NCBI RefSeq assembly: GCF_023156385.1
Contig: NZ_JAKZAK010000015.1
Location: 1-64,000 of the forward strand
Source: Marinobacter xestospongiae
GTDB lineage: Bacteria > Pseudomonadota > Gammaproteobacteria > Pseudomonadales > Oleiphilaceae
DNA: 64,000 bases
Reading direction: 5' to 3'
The stretch's first letter is position 1, and each line of letters starts with the position of its first letter. The notes under the pieces were generated by a model that worked only from the letters and a program-made list of their open reading frames with translations, was not told where the DNA came from and made no database searches. Below are positions 19,648 through 29,981 of this stretch, in pieces. The position numbers and the translations under genes were made by a program.

Positions 19648-20109
19648 TCAGTGCTTGCCAGTGGAGCCGAAGCCACCGGCACCACGATCGCTGCTCTCGA
19701 AGCTGTCCACCAGCTCAAATTCCGCCTGCACCACCGGCACCAGCACCAGCTGGGCAATGCGCTCCCCGGCCTCGATGGTGAACGTGGTGTTGCCCCGGTT
19801 CCAGCAGGACACCATCAGCTCGCCCTGATAGTCGGAATCGATCAGTCCCACCAGGTTGCCCAGCACAATGCCATGCTTGTGACCCAGCCCGCTGCGGGGC
19901 AGGATCATCGCCGCCAGCGAAGGATCTCCGATGTGGATCGCCAGGCCGGTTTTCAGCAGCTCGGTCTGACCGGGTTCCAGGGTCAGCGGCTGATCCAGAC
20001 AGGCCCGCAGATCGAGCCCGGCAGAGCCATCGGTGGCGTATTCCGGCAGTGGGATGGTATCGCCGATGCGGGGGTCCAGCACCCGGACCTGTAAAGATTG
20101 TTTGGTCAT
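19648..20109 (-). CDS. dut: dUTP diphosphatase
   Basis: 153 residues, standard for the trimeric dUTPase. It hydrolyses dUTP to dUMP, keeping uracil out of DNA and feeding thymidylate synthesis. The five motifs are present, including [12 protein letters not shown] near the start, [15 protein letters not shown], the [11 protein letters not shown] loop and the C-terminal [10 protein letters not shown] arm that closes over the active site. It lies 47 bases after coaBC and upstream of algC on the same strand, in the Pseudomonas order coaBC-dut-algC-argB. Confidence 0.97.
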   Translation of the reverse strand: MTKQSLQVRVLDPRIGDTIPLPEYATDGSAGLDLRACLDQPLTLEPGQTELLKTGLAIHIGDPSLAAMILPRSGLGHKHGIVLGNLVGLIDSDYQGELMVSCWNRGNTTFTIEAGERIAQLVLVPVVQAEFELVDSFESSDRGAGGFGSTGKH

Positions 20110-20156
20110 CCAGATTCCTTAATAAACGTTTGCGTTCCGCGCCGCAGTAAACGGCA

Positions 20157-21362
20157 TCAGCCGGCACTGGCCCGGTCACGGTAGCGGTCGGCGATCAACG
20201 CCACCAGTTTGGTCGCCAGTTCGGCCTTGCCCTGGGCCTCGAAGGGCTGCTCGCCGTCGGCCCAGAACACCGTCACGGCGTTGTCGTCGCTGTTGAATCC
20301 CAGCCCGGGGCGGGACACATCGTTGGCAACGATCATGTTGAGGTTTTTGCGTTGCATTTTATCGCGGGCGTAGCGGGCCACGTCTGTGGTCTCCGCCGCA
20401 AATCCGACGGTAAATGGGGCGCTCTCGCGACAAGATATTGTCGCAAGCGTATCGGGATTGCGCACCAGAGCCAATGACATGGCGCGCTCGGATTTCTTGA
20501 TCTTCTGATCCGCACACTGGTCTGGGCGGTAATCCGCCACCGCCGCCGTGGCGATGAAAATGTCGCAACCGGCATCGACCGCCTCACTGGCGCCCGCCAG
20601 CATATCGGCCGCTGTCACCACCGGCACCACCGCAACCCCGTCCGGCGCCGCCAGGGCCACCGGCCCGCTCACCAGCGTGACCTCGGCACCCGCAGCCCGG
20701 GCCGCCGCCGCCAGGGCGTACCCCATTTTGCCGGAGCTGTGATTGCTGATGTAGCGCACCGGGTCGATCGGCTCACGGGTGGGACCGGCGGTAATCACCA
20801 GTCGCAGCCCTGCCAGCACACCGTCAACCGGCGCCTGCAGCCTGGCCAGCAGCGCCTGGGGTTCGAGCATCCGGCCGGGGCCGGTGTCGCCACAGGCCTG
20901 CTCGCCCTGGTCCGGTCCCCACAGCGACACCTGGGGGTCGTCCGCCAGCAGGGCGACGTTGCGCTGGGTGCGGGCATTGCGCCACATCGCCTGATTCATC
21001 GCCGGCGCCAGCACAATGGGCGCCTCGGTGGCACTGCACACGGTGGTGAGCAGGTCATCCGCCATGCCCTGGGCGAAGCGGGCAAGGAAGTCCGCCGACG
21101 CCGGAGCCACCAGCACCAGCTCGGCCCACTTGGCCAGCTCGATGTGCCCCATGCCGGCCTCCGCTTCCGGGTCCAGCAATGAGGTCCGCACCGGCTCGCC
21201 ACTGAGGGCCTGGAAGGTCAGCGGCGTCACAAAGGCCTCGGCACCGCCGGTCATCACCACCCGCACCTCGTGCCCGGCCTTGCGCAGCAGGCGAACCAGC
21301 TCGGCACTCTTGTAGGCCGCGATACCGCCGGTTACTCCCAGCAGGATGCGTTTCTGCACCAT
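20157..21362 (-). CDS. coaBC: Bifunctional phosphopantothenoylcysteine decarboxylase/phosphopantothenate-cysteine ligase
   Basis: 401 residues carrying out two steps of coenzyme A synthesis. The N-terminal CoaC flavoprotein (about 1-190) shows the GVTGGIAAYKSAEL start, the HIELAKWAEL histidine segment and the PAMNQAMW motif. The C-terminal CoaB ligase begins at ITAGPTREPIDPVRYI and has the NHSSGKMG loop. I start it at MVQKRILLG, preceded by GGGAGAGGAC; the longer open frame upstream has no such site. It diverges from radC. Confidence 0.96.
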   Translation of the reverse strand: MVQKRILLGVTGGIAAYKSAELVRLLRKAGHEVRVVMTGGAEAFVTPLTFQALSGEPVRTSLLDPEAEAGMGHIELAKWAELVLVAPASADFLARFAQGMADDLLTTVCSATEAPIVLAPAMNQAMWRNARTQRNVALLADDPQVSLWGPDQGEQACGDTGPGRMLEPQALLARLQAPVDGVLAGLRLVITAGPTREPIDPVRYISNHSSGKMGYALAAAARAAGAEVTLVSGPVALAAPDGVAVVPVVTAADMLAGASEAVDAGCDIFIATAAVADYRPDQCADQKIKKSERAMSLALVRNPDTLATISCRESAPFTVGFAAETTDVARYARDKMQRKNLNMIVANDVSRPGLGFNSDDNAVTVFWADGEQPFEAQGKAELATKLVALIADRYRDRASAG

Positions 21363-21551
21363 GTCCTCTCCCGTTTGATCTCGCCAAAAGCCTTGAAAAT
21401 CAAGGCACCCTGTTAGCAAACCCAGGGGCGTATAAGATAGCACCGCTGGCCGCCCATCGACAGCCCGCCAACTGTGGTAGTCTCATCGTCACGGACACCG
21501 TAAACCCGGCTCAGGACGAGCCGTTATCGACATCAAGGGAATGGATTCACC

Positions 21552-22226
21552 ATGTCACAATCTTCCTGGCCCCGGGACCAACGCCCCAGGGAACGCCTGC
21601 TGGCCCATGGCGCCGGCAGCCTCTCCGACGCCGAACTGCTGGCCATCTTCCTGCGCACCGGCACCAGCGGCACACCGGTGATGGCGCTGGCGCAGCAACT
21701 GATCGAGCGCTTCACCAGTCTGCGGGGCCTGATGACCGCCAGCCAGCGCCAGTTCTGCGACGTCCGCGGCCTGGGCAGCGCCAAGTACGCCCAGATCCAG
21801 GCCGCCATGGAGATGGCCCGGCGAGTGATGGACGAACCCCTGCGCCAGGGCGACCCTCTACGCTCTCCAGAGGACACCCGACGCTATCTGTGCAGTCGCC
21901 TGGGCACCTATCCCCACGAGGTGTTTGCCGGCCTGTTCCTGGACAACCGCCACCGGGTGATCCAGTATCGCGAGCTGTTCCGCGGCACCATTGACGGCGC
22001 CGCGGTCTATCCCCGGGAAGTGGTGCGTCAGGCTCTCGAGGATAACGCCGCCGCGGTGATCTTCGCCCACAACCACCCGTCCGGCGTCGCCGAGCCCAGC
22101 CAGGCGGATGTCGCCCTCACCAAACGACTGCGGGAAGCCCTGGGGCTGGTGGACATTCGGGTGCTGGACCATATGGTGGTGGGGCACGGTGAGGTGGTTT
22201 CCCTGGCAGAACGGGGGCTGCTGTGA
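21552..22226 (+). CDS. radC: RadC family JAMM/MPN protein
   Basis: 224 residues, the standard length. An N-terminal helix-hairpin-helix part ([15 protein letters not shown]) precedes a JAMM metal-binding domain with the FAHNHPSG...SQAD signature. Despite the historical name, RadC's role in DNA repair is unproven. It sits between coaBC, transcribed away from it, and the rpmB-rpmG operon, as in many gammaproteobacteria. A GGGA stretch seven bases before ATG serves as ribosome-binding site. Confidence 0.93.
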   Translation: MSQSSWPRDQRPRERLLAHGAGSLSDAELLAIFLRTGTSGTPVMALAQQLIERFTSLRGLMTASQRQFCDVRGLGSAKYAQIQAAMEMARRVMDEPLRQGDPLRSPEDTRRYLCSRLGTYPHEVFAGLFLDNRHRVIQYRELFRGTIDGAAVYPREVVRQALEDNAAAVIFAHNHPSGVAEPSQADVALTKRLREALGLVDIRVLDHMVVGHGEVVSLAERGLL

Positions 22227-22271
22227 AAACGGGGGCTTAGCCGATGGCCTGGCCAAATTCCCAACAATTTT

Positions 22272-22300
22272 TTGCTTTGCCTGGGCAGTTCTGGTATAAA
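22272..22300 (+). promoter_or_regulatory. Promoter of the rpmB-rpmG operon
   Basis: TTGCTT and TATAAA are separated by 17 bases, in the 207-base gap between radC and rpmB. This leaves a leader of about 125 bases ahead of rpmB, and no other good -10 is seen there. Confidence 0.55.
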
Positions 22301-22433
22301 AGCGTCCCTTTCTGGCGGCGTCTGGCGGGCAGCGTGCACTCAGGGGCGCAATAGCAGAGGCGCGAGTAGCAACCAGAGACGCAATTTAACGAATTCGTTC
22401 TTTAGTAGACCAACGCTCAGGTCGGAGGCAAGT

Positions 22434-22670
22434 ATGTCCAGAGTTTGTCAGGTTACCGGTAAGCGACCGGTCACCGGTAACAATGTTTCTCACGCAATGA
22501 ACCACACCAAGCGTCGTTTTCTGCCGAACCTGCAGAACCATCGCTTCTGGGTCGAGTCCGAGAAACGTTTCGTGAAGCTGCGCGTATCCACCAAGGGCAT
22601 GCGCATCATCGATAAAAAAGGCATTGACGCTGTGCTGGCCGATCTTCGCGCCCGCGGCGAGAAAGTTTAA
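22434..22670 (+). CDS. rpmB: 50S ribosomal protein L28
   Basis: 78 residues, standard length, starting [20 protein letters not shown], with the conserved [12 protein letters not shown] and [12 protein letters not shown] segments. It is a small protein of the large ribosomal subunit. GGAGG six bases before the ATG fixes the start within a longer open frame. rpmG follows after 11 bases. Confidence 0.98.
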   Translation: MSRVCQVTGKRPVTGNNVSHAMNHTKRRFLPNLQNHRFWVESEKRFVKLRVSTKGMRIIDKKGIDAVLADLRARGEKV

Positions 22671-22681
22671 GGAGCCGCATC

Positions 22682-22837
22682 ATGCGCGAAAAGATCAAGC
22701 TGGTATCCTCAGCAGGCACAGGCCACTTCTACACTACGGTGAAGAACAAGCGTAACACCCCGGAAAAGATCGAGATCAAAAAGTACGATCCGGTGGTTCG
22801 CAAGCACGTGGCGTACAAAGAAGCCAAGATCAAGTAA
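22682..22837 (+). CDS. rpmG: 50S ribosomal protein L33, cysteine-free form
   Basis: 51 residues beginning [19 protein letters not shown] and ending [10 protein letters not shown], near-identical in pattern to the gammaproteobacterial L33. No CxxC pairs are present, so it is the zinc-independent form. AAGGAGC precedes the ATG. It is cotranscribed with rpmB and followed by a strong terminator. Confidence 0.98.
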   Translation: MREKIKLVSSAGTGHFYTTVKNKRNTPEKIEIKKYDPVVRKHVAYKEAKIK

Positions 22838-22847
22838 TTTGATCTCC

Positions 22848-22889
22848 GGCCACAAAAAAACCCGGCAACCGCCGGGTTTTTTTGTGGCC
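22848..22889. terminator. Strong bidirectional rho-independent terminator
   Basis: A perfect hairpin, CCCGGC/GCCGGG, is flanked by a run of seven A on the left and seven T on the right, which themselves extend the stem through GGCCAC/GTGGCC. It ends rpmB-rpmG on the plus strand and the EEP gene on the minus strand. Confidence 0.95.
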
Positions 22890-22899
22890 GCCAATCGGC

Positions 22900-23760
22900 T
22901 CAGAAAGTCTCCAGATACCCCTTCGGCAAGGCGATATCCATCGCAATTGGCAGGTGATCCGACATTGGGTAGCTGACCACCTCGGAACGCCGTATTTCCA
23001 GGCTGGGGCTCACCAGAATATGATCCAGCGCCCGCTCCGGCCGCCAGCTGGGGAAGCTGTGGGCGGTCTCCGGCAGCGGCACCAGATTCGCCGCCTTCAG
23101 CGGCGTACCGCTCAACAGCTCTTCGGCATGGTTGTTCATGTCCCCCATCAGCACCACATGCTGGTACTGACTGATCAGCTCATGGATATACCCCAACTGC
23201 TTCTGCTGCGCGGTTTTGTTCAGGGACAGATGCATCATCACCAGCACCAGCGGATCATCCTCGGCACCGTAACGGGCGATGATCGCACCGCGCCCCGGAA
23301 TCAGCCCCGGCAGCCGGTGCTCACAGACATCCAGGGGCCGGAATCGGCTCAACAGACCGTTGGAGTGCTGGGCCAGCTGACCCAGATTGCGGTTGAGCTG
23401 CTGGTACCAGTAGGGAATGCCCGCCGCCTCCGCCAGGTACTGAACCTGGTTGATGTAGCCACTGCGCAGACTGCCGCCGTCACACTCCTGTAGCGCCACC
23501 ACATCGTAGCCACGCAACAGCCCGGCAATACGGTCCAGATTCTCGATACGACGACGATGGGGCAGGAAGTGCTGCCAGCTGCGGGTAAGGTAATGGTGGT
23601 AGGAAGAGGTATTGATGCCCACCTGGATATTGAAGGTCAACAGGCGGATATGTCGATGGGGCTCGAAGTCCGGAACATGGACCTCGCCCGAGCAGGCACC
23701 CCGAGGTTGAGACTCGGTGCCAAGCATGCCATTGAGCTGCTTACGGATTCGCTTGTACAT
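22900..23760 (-). CDS. Endonuclease/exonuclease/phosphatase (EEP) family protein
   Basis: 286 residues with EEP-fold landmarks: LLTFNIQVG near residue 40, VVALQECDGG (metal-binding Glu), VLMGDMNNH and the closing SDHLPIAMDI catalytic His. The family includes DNA-repair nucleases, lipid phosphatases and sphingomyelinases, so the substrate cannot be set. There is no evident signal peptide. It follows dsbA on the same strand, and Pseudomonas has an EEP gene in the same place. Confidence 0.85.
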   Translation of the reverse strand: MYKRIRKQLNGMLGTESQPRGACSGEVHVPDFEPHRHIRLLTFNIQVGINTSSYHHYLTRSWQHFLPHRRRIENLDRIAGLLRGYDVVALQECDGGSLRSGYINQVQYLAEAAGIPYWYQQLNRNLGQLAQHSNGLLSRFRPLDVCEHRLPGLIPGRGAIIARYGAEDDPLVLVMMHLSLNKTAQQKQLGYIHELISQYQHVVLMGDMNNHAEELLSGTPLKAANLVPLPETAHSFPSWRPERALDHILVSPSLEIRRSEVVSYPMSDHLPIAMDIALPKGYLETF

Positions 23761-23843
23761 GGACGGCTCGCCTCACTACCTCCAGGCCTTTCGTCTCCCT
23801 GACACACACCGCCGGACCCGTTCAGATCCGGCGGCGCAGCGAA

Positions 23844-24482
23844 TCAGCGCGCGTCGCGCTCCTTCGCCACCAGGTAGTCTACCACTTCCAGCATGGCTTC
23901 ATGGCTACCCGCCCCAGTGCCGGTGACCGTGTACTTGCCATTTACCAGCATAGTCGGAGTTCCGGTGATGCGGGCACCACGGATCTGCGACTGGGCCTGC
24001 TGGAACTGGGCACTGACCCCGAAGCTCTCGTAGGCGGCTACGAACTCAGCCTTGTCGACACCATAGTCCGACAGGAACTCACCCAGGGCATCGGCGTCGT
24101 TGAGCGCCCGACGCTCCACCGCCAGTGCCTTGAACAGCGCATCGTTGGTGGTGTCATTGAGCTGATCGATGGCCTTGAGGGCATAGAACGCCATGGCATG
24201 AGGGGTCCAGGAACGCCCCAGCGCAGCCGGCACCATCTCAAAACTGACGTCTTCAGCCTGCTTGTCCGCCCACGCCTCAACCAGCGGCTTGAAGCGGTAA
24301 CAGTGGCCACAGCCATACCAGAATACTTCAGCCACCTCGATCACATCGGGGTTACTGGTGCGCACCGGATTGCTCAGGCGCTCATAGTGGCGCCCTTCTT
24401 CCCAGGAACCGTCGGCGGCCTGGGCTGAAAAAGCCGTGAGCGCCAACACCAGGCTCAGCGCCACGTTCAGTAGTTTGGTCAT
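23844..24482 (-). CDS. dsbA: Thiol:disulfide interchange protein DsbA with CGHC active site
   Basis: 212 residues with a cleavable signal peptide (to about AQA-ADG, residue 22). The thioredoxin fold has the active site F-W-Y-G-C-G-H-C-Y-R-F and the cis-proline loop GTPTMLVNGKY. It puts disulfide bonds into periplasmic proteins. Classical DsbA has CPHC; the CGHC dipeptide here is the one found in eukaryotic PDI and would be expected to alter redox potential. The start at MTKLLN is chosen because the signal peptide begins there. It lies downstream of cytochrome c4, separated by a terminator. Confidence 0.93.
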   Translation of the reverse strand: MTKLLNVALSLVLALTAFSAQAADGSWEEGRHYERLSNPVRTSNPDVIEVAEVFWYGCGHCYRFKPLVEAWADKQAEDVSFEMVPAALGRSWTPHAMAFYALKAIDQLNDTTNDALFKALAVERRALNDADALGEFLSDYGVDKAEFVAAYESFGVSAQFQQAQSQIRGARITGTPTMLVNGKYTVTGTGAGSHEAMLEVVDYLVAKERDAR

Positions 24483-24690
24483 CGATTTTCTCCACATTGC
24501 AAGGGATTGGCCCGACGGGCCCGATTCGTCGTCATGCCCGCGCTGTGACCATGCACCAGCCAAATAGTTCTGGCCAGGCAGCTTACGCCCTGCTCATCCG
24601 GGCTCCGACGATGCCCCAAATTATCGATAAACAGCCACATTTATCCACGCCTGGCAGGTTACGCCATGTTAATCCAGCCAGTTCGGCCAC

Positions 24691-24716
24691 AAAAAAACCC
24701 GCACACGGCGGGTTTT
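24691..24716 (-). terminator. Rho-independent terminator of the cytochrome c4 gene
   Basis: On the minus strand, AAAACCCGCCGTGTGCGGGT forms a CCCGC/GCGGG stem followed by seven T. It lies 22 bases after the cytochrome stop. Confidence 0.88.
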
Positions 24717-24737
24717 CTGCCACAACGTCTACTGGCC

Positions 24738-25352
24738 TTAGTGCAGGCCGGACACGTAGTTGGCAACCGCTTCGATCTCGGCATCCGTCAGGCGAGATGC
24801 CACATCAGCCATGATCTGGGCGTTAGCGGTGGCAGCACGCTCACCATCGCGGAAGGCCCGCAGCTGCTTGGCCACGTACTCGGCGTTCTGACCACTCAGA
24901 CGGGGATAGCCGGCCGGCTCGTTACCCTTGCCCTGGGGGTTGTGACAGCCGGCACAAGCCGGAACGCCAGAGGCCATGTTACCACCGCGGTAGATCGCAG
25001 AACCGCGCTCCACCAGCGCCGGGTCGGCCTGGTTCAGGCCCACGGGCTGTTGGTCAAAATAGGCTGCCAGGTCCTGCAGGTTCTGGTCAGACAGACCATT
25101 CAACTGGCCAGCCATCTCCGGAATGTTCCGGGTGCCATCCTGGATATGCTTGAGCTGGCGGGTAAGGTAGACCTCGCCCATGCCGGCCAGTTTCGGGTAG
25201 TTGCCCATGAGTGGCTGGGCACCGCCCTGGCCGTGGCAGCTCTGACACGCCATACCCGACACCAGCTCTTTACCAGCTTCAGGATCTCCCGCCCCGTAAG
25301 CCACGGCACTGAGGCTAACGCCGAGAACTACTCCTGCGATCAGTTTTTTCAT
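24738..25352 (-). CDS. Dihaem cytochrome c4
   Basis: 204 residues: a signal peptide (MKKLIAGVVLGVSLSAVAYG) and two tandem cytochrome c domains with haem sites CQSCH and CAGCH. Each has its downstream methionine-ligand region. Cytochrome c4 carries electrons from the bc1 complex to terminal oxidases in the periplasm. GGAG precedes the ATG. The order dsbA-cyt c4-engB is also seen in Pseudomonas. It diverges from engB across a 340-base gap. Confidence 0.93.
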   Translation of the reverse strand: MKKLIAGVVLGVSLSAVAYGAGDPEAGKELVSGMACQSCHGQGGAQPLMGNYPKLAGMGEVYLTRQLKHIQDGTRNIPEMAGQLNGLSDQNLQDLAAYFDQQPVGLNQADPALVERGSAIYRGGNMASGVPACAGCHNPQGKGNEPAGYPRLSGQNAEYVAKQLRAFRDGERAATANAQIMADVASRLTDAEIEAVANYVSGLH

Positions 25353-25399
25353 GCTCGCTCCGCTTCTCTCTCATCTTAAAACCGATTATTCGTCATACA

Positions 25400-25650
25400 G
25401 CCGGCGGGCCTGGGCCAAGGAGGTGCTGCGTGAACCCGGCTCGCCGAACACCTCTTACCGGCAACGTGGCCGCCACCGGAAAGAACCCCAAACCGCAGGC
25501 AAGAGGTTGACGGGCCGTCTGCGAAGGGCCTTTTTGCCAGAAAACGCGAGGCTGGGCCTTGACCTAAGACAGTTTCACGCAGCCTCGGTTCTCCGGGGCT
25601 GTCAGCAGCTACGCTCGGCGTGCCGCCTGAAATTGGTGTAGCATTATACA
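25400..25650. other. Structured intergenic region between cytochrome c4 and engB; possible small RNA
   Basis: This 340-base gap has no credible protein but several stems. CGAGGCTG (25547-25554) pairs with CAGCCTCG (25580-25587). GAGGTG (25420-25425) pairs with CACCTC (25449-25454), while the overlapping ACCTCTT (25450-25456) pairs with AAGAGGT (25501-25507), so the last two are mutually exclusive. A perfect minus-strand -10 (TATAAT, complement of 25643-25648) could start a leftward transcript through the region. The left end also holds the cytochrome leader. A regulatory RNA or long leader is possible; I do not recognise an Rfam family. Confidence 0.35.
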
Positions 25651-25692
25651 TTAATCCCTGATAACTGAAATCCAATAGGAAAGCCTAAATTC

Positions 25693-26328
25693 GTGTCGGC
25701 CGAACAGCAGTCCAAACCCGTATCCTTTAACAGCGCCCGCTTCCTGATCAGCGCCTCGCGGCTGGACGAATGTCCGCCCGACGACGGTGTCGAAATCGCG
25801 TTTGCCGGTCGCTCCAACGCTGGCAAGTCCAGCGCCATCAACTGCATCACCGGCCATGGCAAGCTGGCCCGCACCAGTAAGACACCGGGACGCACCCGGC
25901 TGATCAACTTCTTCAGCCTCAATCGAGAACACTGCCGTCTGGTGGACCTGCCCGGCTACGGCTACGCCAAAGTCTCCCGCAACATGAAGGAAGACTGGCA
26001 GGAACACCTGGGTCATTACCTCAACGATCGCCGCTGCCTGCGGGGACTGGTACTGGTGATGGACATCCGCCACCCGCTCACCGAGTTCGACCGGATGATG
26101 GTGGATTGGTGCGAGCACAACCAGGTGCCACTGACCATCCTGGTCACCAAGGCGGACAAACTGAAGTTCGGGCAGGCCAAGACCGCCATGCTGACCATCG
26201 CCAAGGAACTGAAGCAGCAGCAGTTCGTGGAAAATCTGGTGATGTTTTCCGCCACCACCAAGCGCGGTCTCGATGAAACCCGCGACATTCTCAGCCAATG
26301 GTTTGAGTCCCCCGCCCCGGTGGCATGA
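25693..26328 (+). CDS. engB: Ribosome biogenesis GTPase EngB (YihA/YsxC)
   Basis: 211 residues of the TrmE-Era-EngA family, needed for large-subunit assembly. The G1 motif GRSNAGKSS, the threonine switch of SKTPGRTR, G3 DLPGYGYA and G4 TKADK are intact. It starts with GTG, and the length matches the family. In Pseudomonas and E. coli this gene adjoins small RNAs (ErsA, Spot 42) on the polA side; polA is not beside it here. Confidence 0.96.
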   Translation: MSAEQQSKPVSFNSARFLISASRLDECPPDDGVEIAFAGRSNAGKSSAINCITGHGKLARTSKTPGRTRLINFFSLNREHCRLVDLPGYGYAKVSRNMKEDWQEHLGHYLNDRRCLRGLVLVMDIRHPLTEFDRMMVDWCEHNQVPLTILVTKADKLKFGQAKTAMLTIAKELKQQQFVENLVMFSATTKRGLDETRDILSQWFESPAPVA

Positions 26329-26360
26329 CCGGCCAGACAGCCGCCGCCCGCCTCTAAAAA

Positions 26361-26387
26361 GCCGGCGTCCCGCATCGGGACCCCGGC
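26361..26387 (-). terminator. Terminator hairpin between engB and the TetR gene
   Basis: Nested stems GCCGG/CCGGC and TCCCG/CGGGA are followed on the minus strand by five T. The hairpin suits termination of the leftward TetR transcript, about 120 bases past its stop; it may also slow engB transcripts. Confidence 0.65.
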
Positions 26388-26505
26388 CAAACGTCAGGGT
26401 TATCGACGTGCTAAAACCCGAGCGAACGCTCAGGAGACGCCCCGGAAGTCCGAATCCTTGGGCGTGTATGTACGACCCGGCGACAGATCCAAAAGTTCCG
26501 GGAAA

Positions 26506-27162
26506 CTAATCAGCCTCCGGCAAATCCGGCCGGTACCGCTCCCGCAACGCCAGCACCGCCTCATGATGAGGCTCGGTAACGTAGGGCAGCTCCAGCGTCA
26601 GCACCTGGAAGATCCCCTGCTTGAGCTTGGTCTTGTTGAGGCTGCAGGACAACTCGGTGCCATGGGCGGTCTTCAGGAACGCCATCCAGTTGGTGATCAC
26701 CAGCCACACGTTCAGCGCCAGCGCGGTGCGCATCTCGTCGGTCTGCGGCTGCAGCACCTGACCATCGGACAGCCCGGCGAAAATACGGTTGATGGCGTCC
26801 AGGCAGCGGTTGGTGAAGCGGCGATAGTCTTCCCGCAGGCGCTCGTCACTGTCGAGCAGGAACTCCAGATCGCGGTGGAAGAAACGATAGCTCCACAGCC
26901 CGTCAAACACCGACTCCAGGTAGAACATCTTGTCTTCCAGGGTCAGTGAGCGCCCCTCCGGCACCTGGAGGTAGTAATCCACCAGCTTTTCATACTCCAG
27001 GAAGATCTCGTAGATGATGTCGGACTTGTTACGGAAGTGGTAATAGAGGTTGCCCGGCGAGATCGCCAGGTGGGCGGCAATGTGGTTGGTGGTGACGTTG
27101 CGCTCGCCCCGCTCGTTAAACAGATCCAGACTGGCAAGGATGATTTTATCTCTTGTTTTCAT
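26506..27162 (-). CDS. TetR family transcriptional regulator divergent from calB
   Basis: 218 residues. The N-terminal helix-turn-helix (KTRDKIILASLDLFNERG ... TTNHIAAHLAISPGNLYYHF) is a clear TetR DNA-binding domain; the all-helical C-terminal part would bind a ligand. I started it at MKTRDK, since the frame upstream is poorly coding. It is divergent from the aldehyde dehydrogenase, and a 16-base perfect palindrome lies in the shared upstream region. Pseudomonas has a comparable TetR-aldehyde dehydrogenase pair near coaD. The inducer is probably an aldehyde, alcohol or fatty acyl compound (inference). Confidence 0.88.
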   Translation of the reverse strand: MKTRDKIILASLDLFNERGERNVTTNHIAAHLAISPGNLYYHFRNKSDIIYEIFLEYEKLVDYYLQVPEGRSLTLEDKMFYLESVFDGLWSYRFFHRDLEFLLDSDERLREDYRRFTNRCLDAINRIFAGLSDGQVLQPQTDEMRTALALNVWLVITNWMAFLKTAHGTELSCSLNKTKLKQGIFQVLTLELPYVTEPHHEAVLALRERYRPDLPEAD

Positions 27163-27245
27163 AGACTCACTGCTTGCACTCAGCGCTGTCCGGCAACGCA
27201 TCGTGGGTGGCAATTCCGGCATGGCCCGATCGGCCACCCCTTCCC

Positions 27246-27275
27246 TTGACTGACTAGAGTATATACTCTAATAAT
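27246..27275. promoter_or_regulatory. Probable TetR operator (16-base perfect palindrome) next to a promoter
   Basis: TAGAGTATATACTCTA (27255-27270) is a perfect palindrome directly after TTGACT (27246-27251), which resembles a -35 box. It sits about 90 bases upstream of the TetR start and 212 bases upstream of calB, where one dimer could control both genes. Confidence 0.65.
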
Positions 27276-27318
27276 ACACCAAAGATCAAATCGAACAGTT
27301 TCTGTACAGCCGCAAAAC

Positions 27319-27356
27319 CCTGAACGGCAGCCCTGAACAGAAATGCAGTCCTGAAC
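27319..27356 (+). repeat. Three direct CCTGAAC repeats upstream of calB
   Basis: CCTGAAC occurs at 27319-27325, 27332-27338 and 27350-27356. The last two copies are preceded by related GCAG-type bases. The repeats lie in the calB upstream region, beyond the palindrome, and could be a second regulator site. The rest of this 320-base gap shows nothing else I can name. Confidence 0.35.
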
Positions 27357-27482
27357 CAACACAGACCTGCACAGACACACCCGGGAACCGGCCCGACACA
27401 GCGCACTACCGGCCAGCCTCCCGGCCACGATAAAACGCCATCCGCCCGTGCTGACACGGTCCGGGGAGACGAGGAGAGAATC

Positions 27483-29574
<2,092 letters not shown>

Positions 29575-29667
29575 TCGCTCTGTTGATCAGCATTCCGGGG
29601 GCAACAGCCACCACTTTGCCCCCGGTTTCCGGTAAAATACCGGCGTTCTTTGAGATTCCCGAGGTGA

Positions 29668-29919
<252 letters not shown>

Positions 29920-29928
29920 TAACACAAC

Positions 29929-29975
29929 GCGGCGGTCGGCCCGGCCCACTCTCTGGTACCGGGCCCGACAGCCGC
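29929..29975. terminator. Long imperfect hairpin between the ferredoxin and DUF945 genes
   Basis: GCGGC (29929-29933) pairs with GCCGC (29971-29975), with further inner stems TCGG/CCGA and CCGG/CCGG. It lies in the 62-base gap between convergent genes and probably ends transcription both ways, although no T run is present. Confidence 0.45.
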
Positions 29976-29981
29976 CGGCTT

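Noticed and set aside
25353..25692. Assignment of the engB-side gap as the ErsA or Spot 42 small RNA
   Set aside because: Those RNAs lie on the polA side of engB, and I cannot match the sequence to either; kept only as an unnamed structured region.
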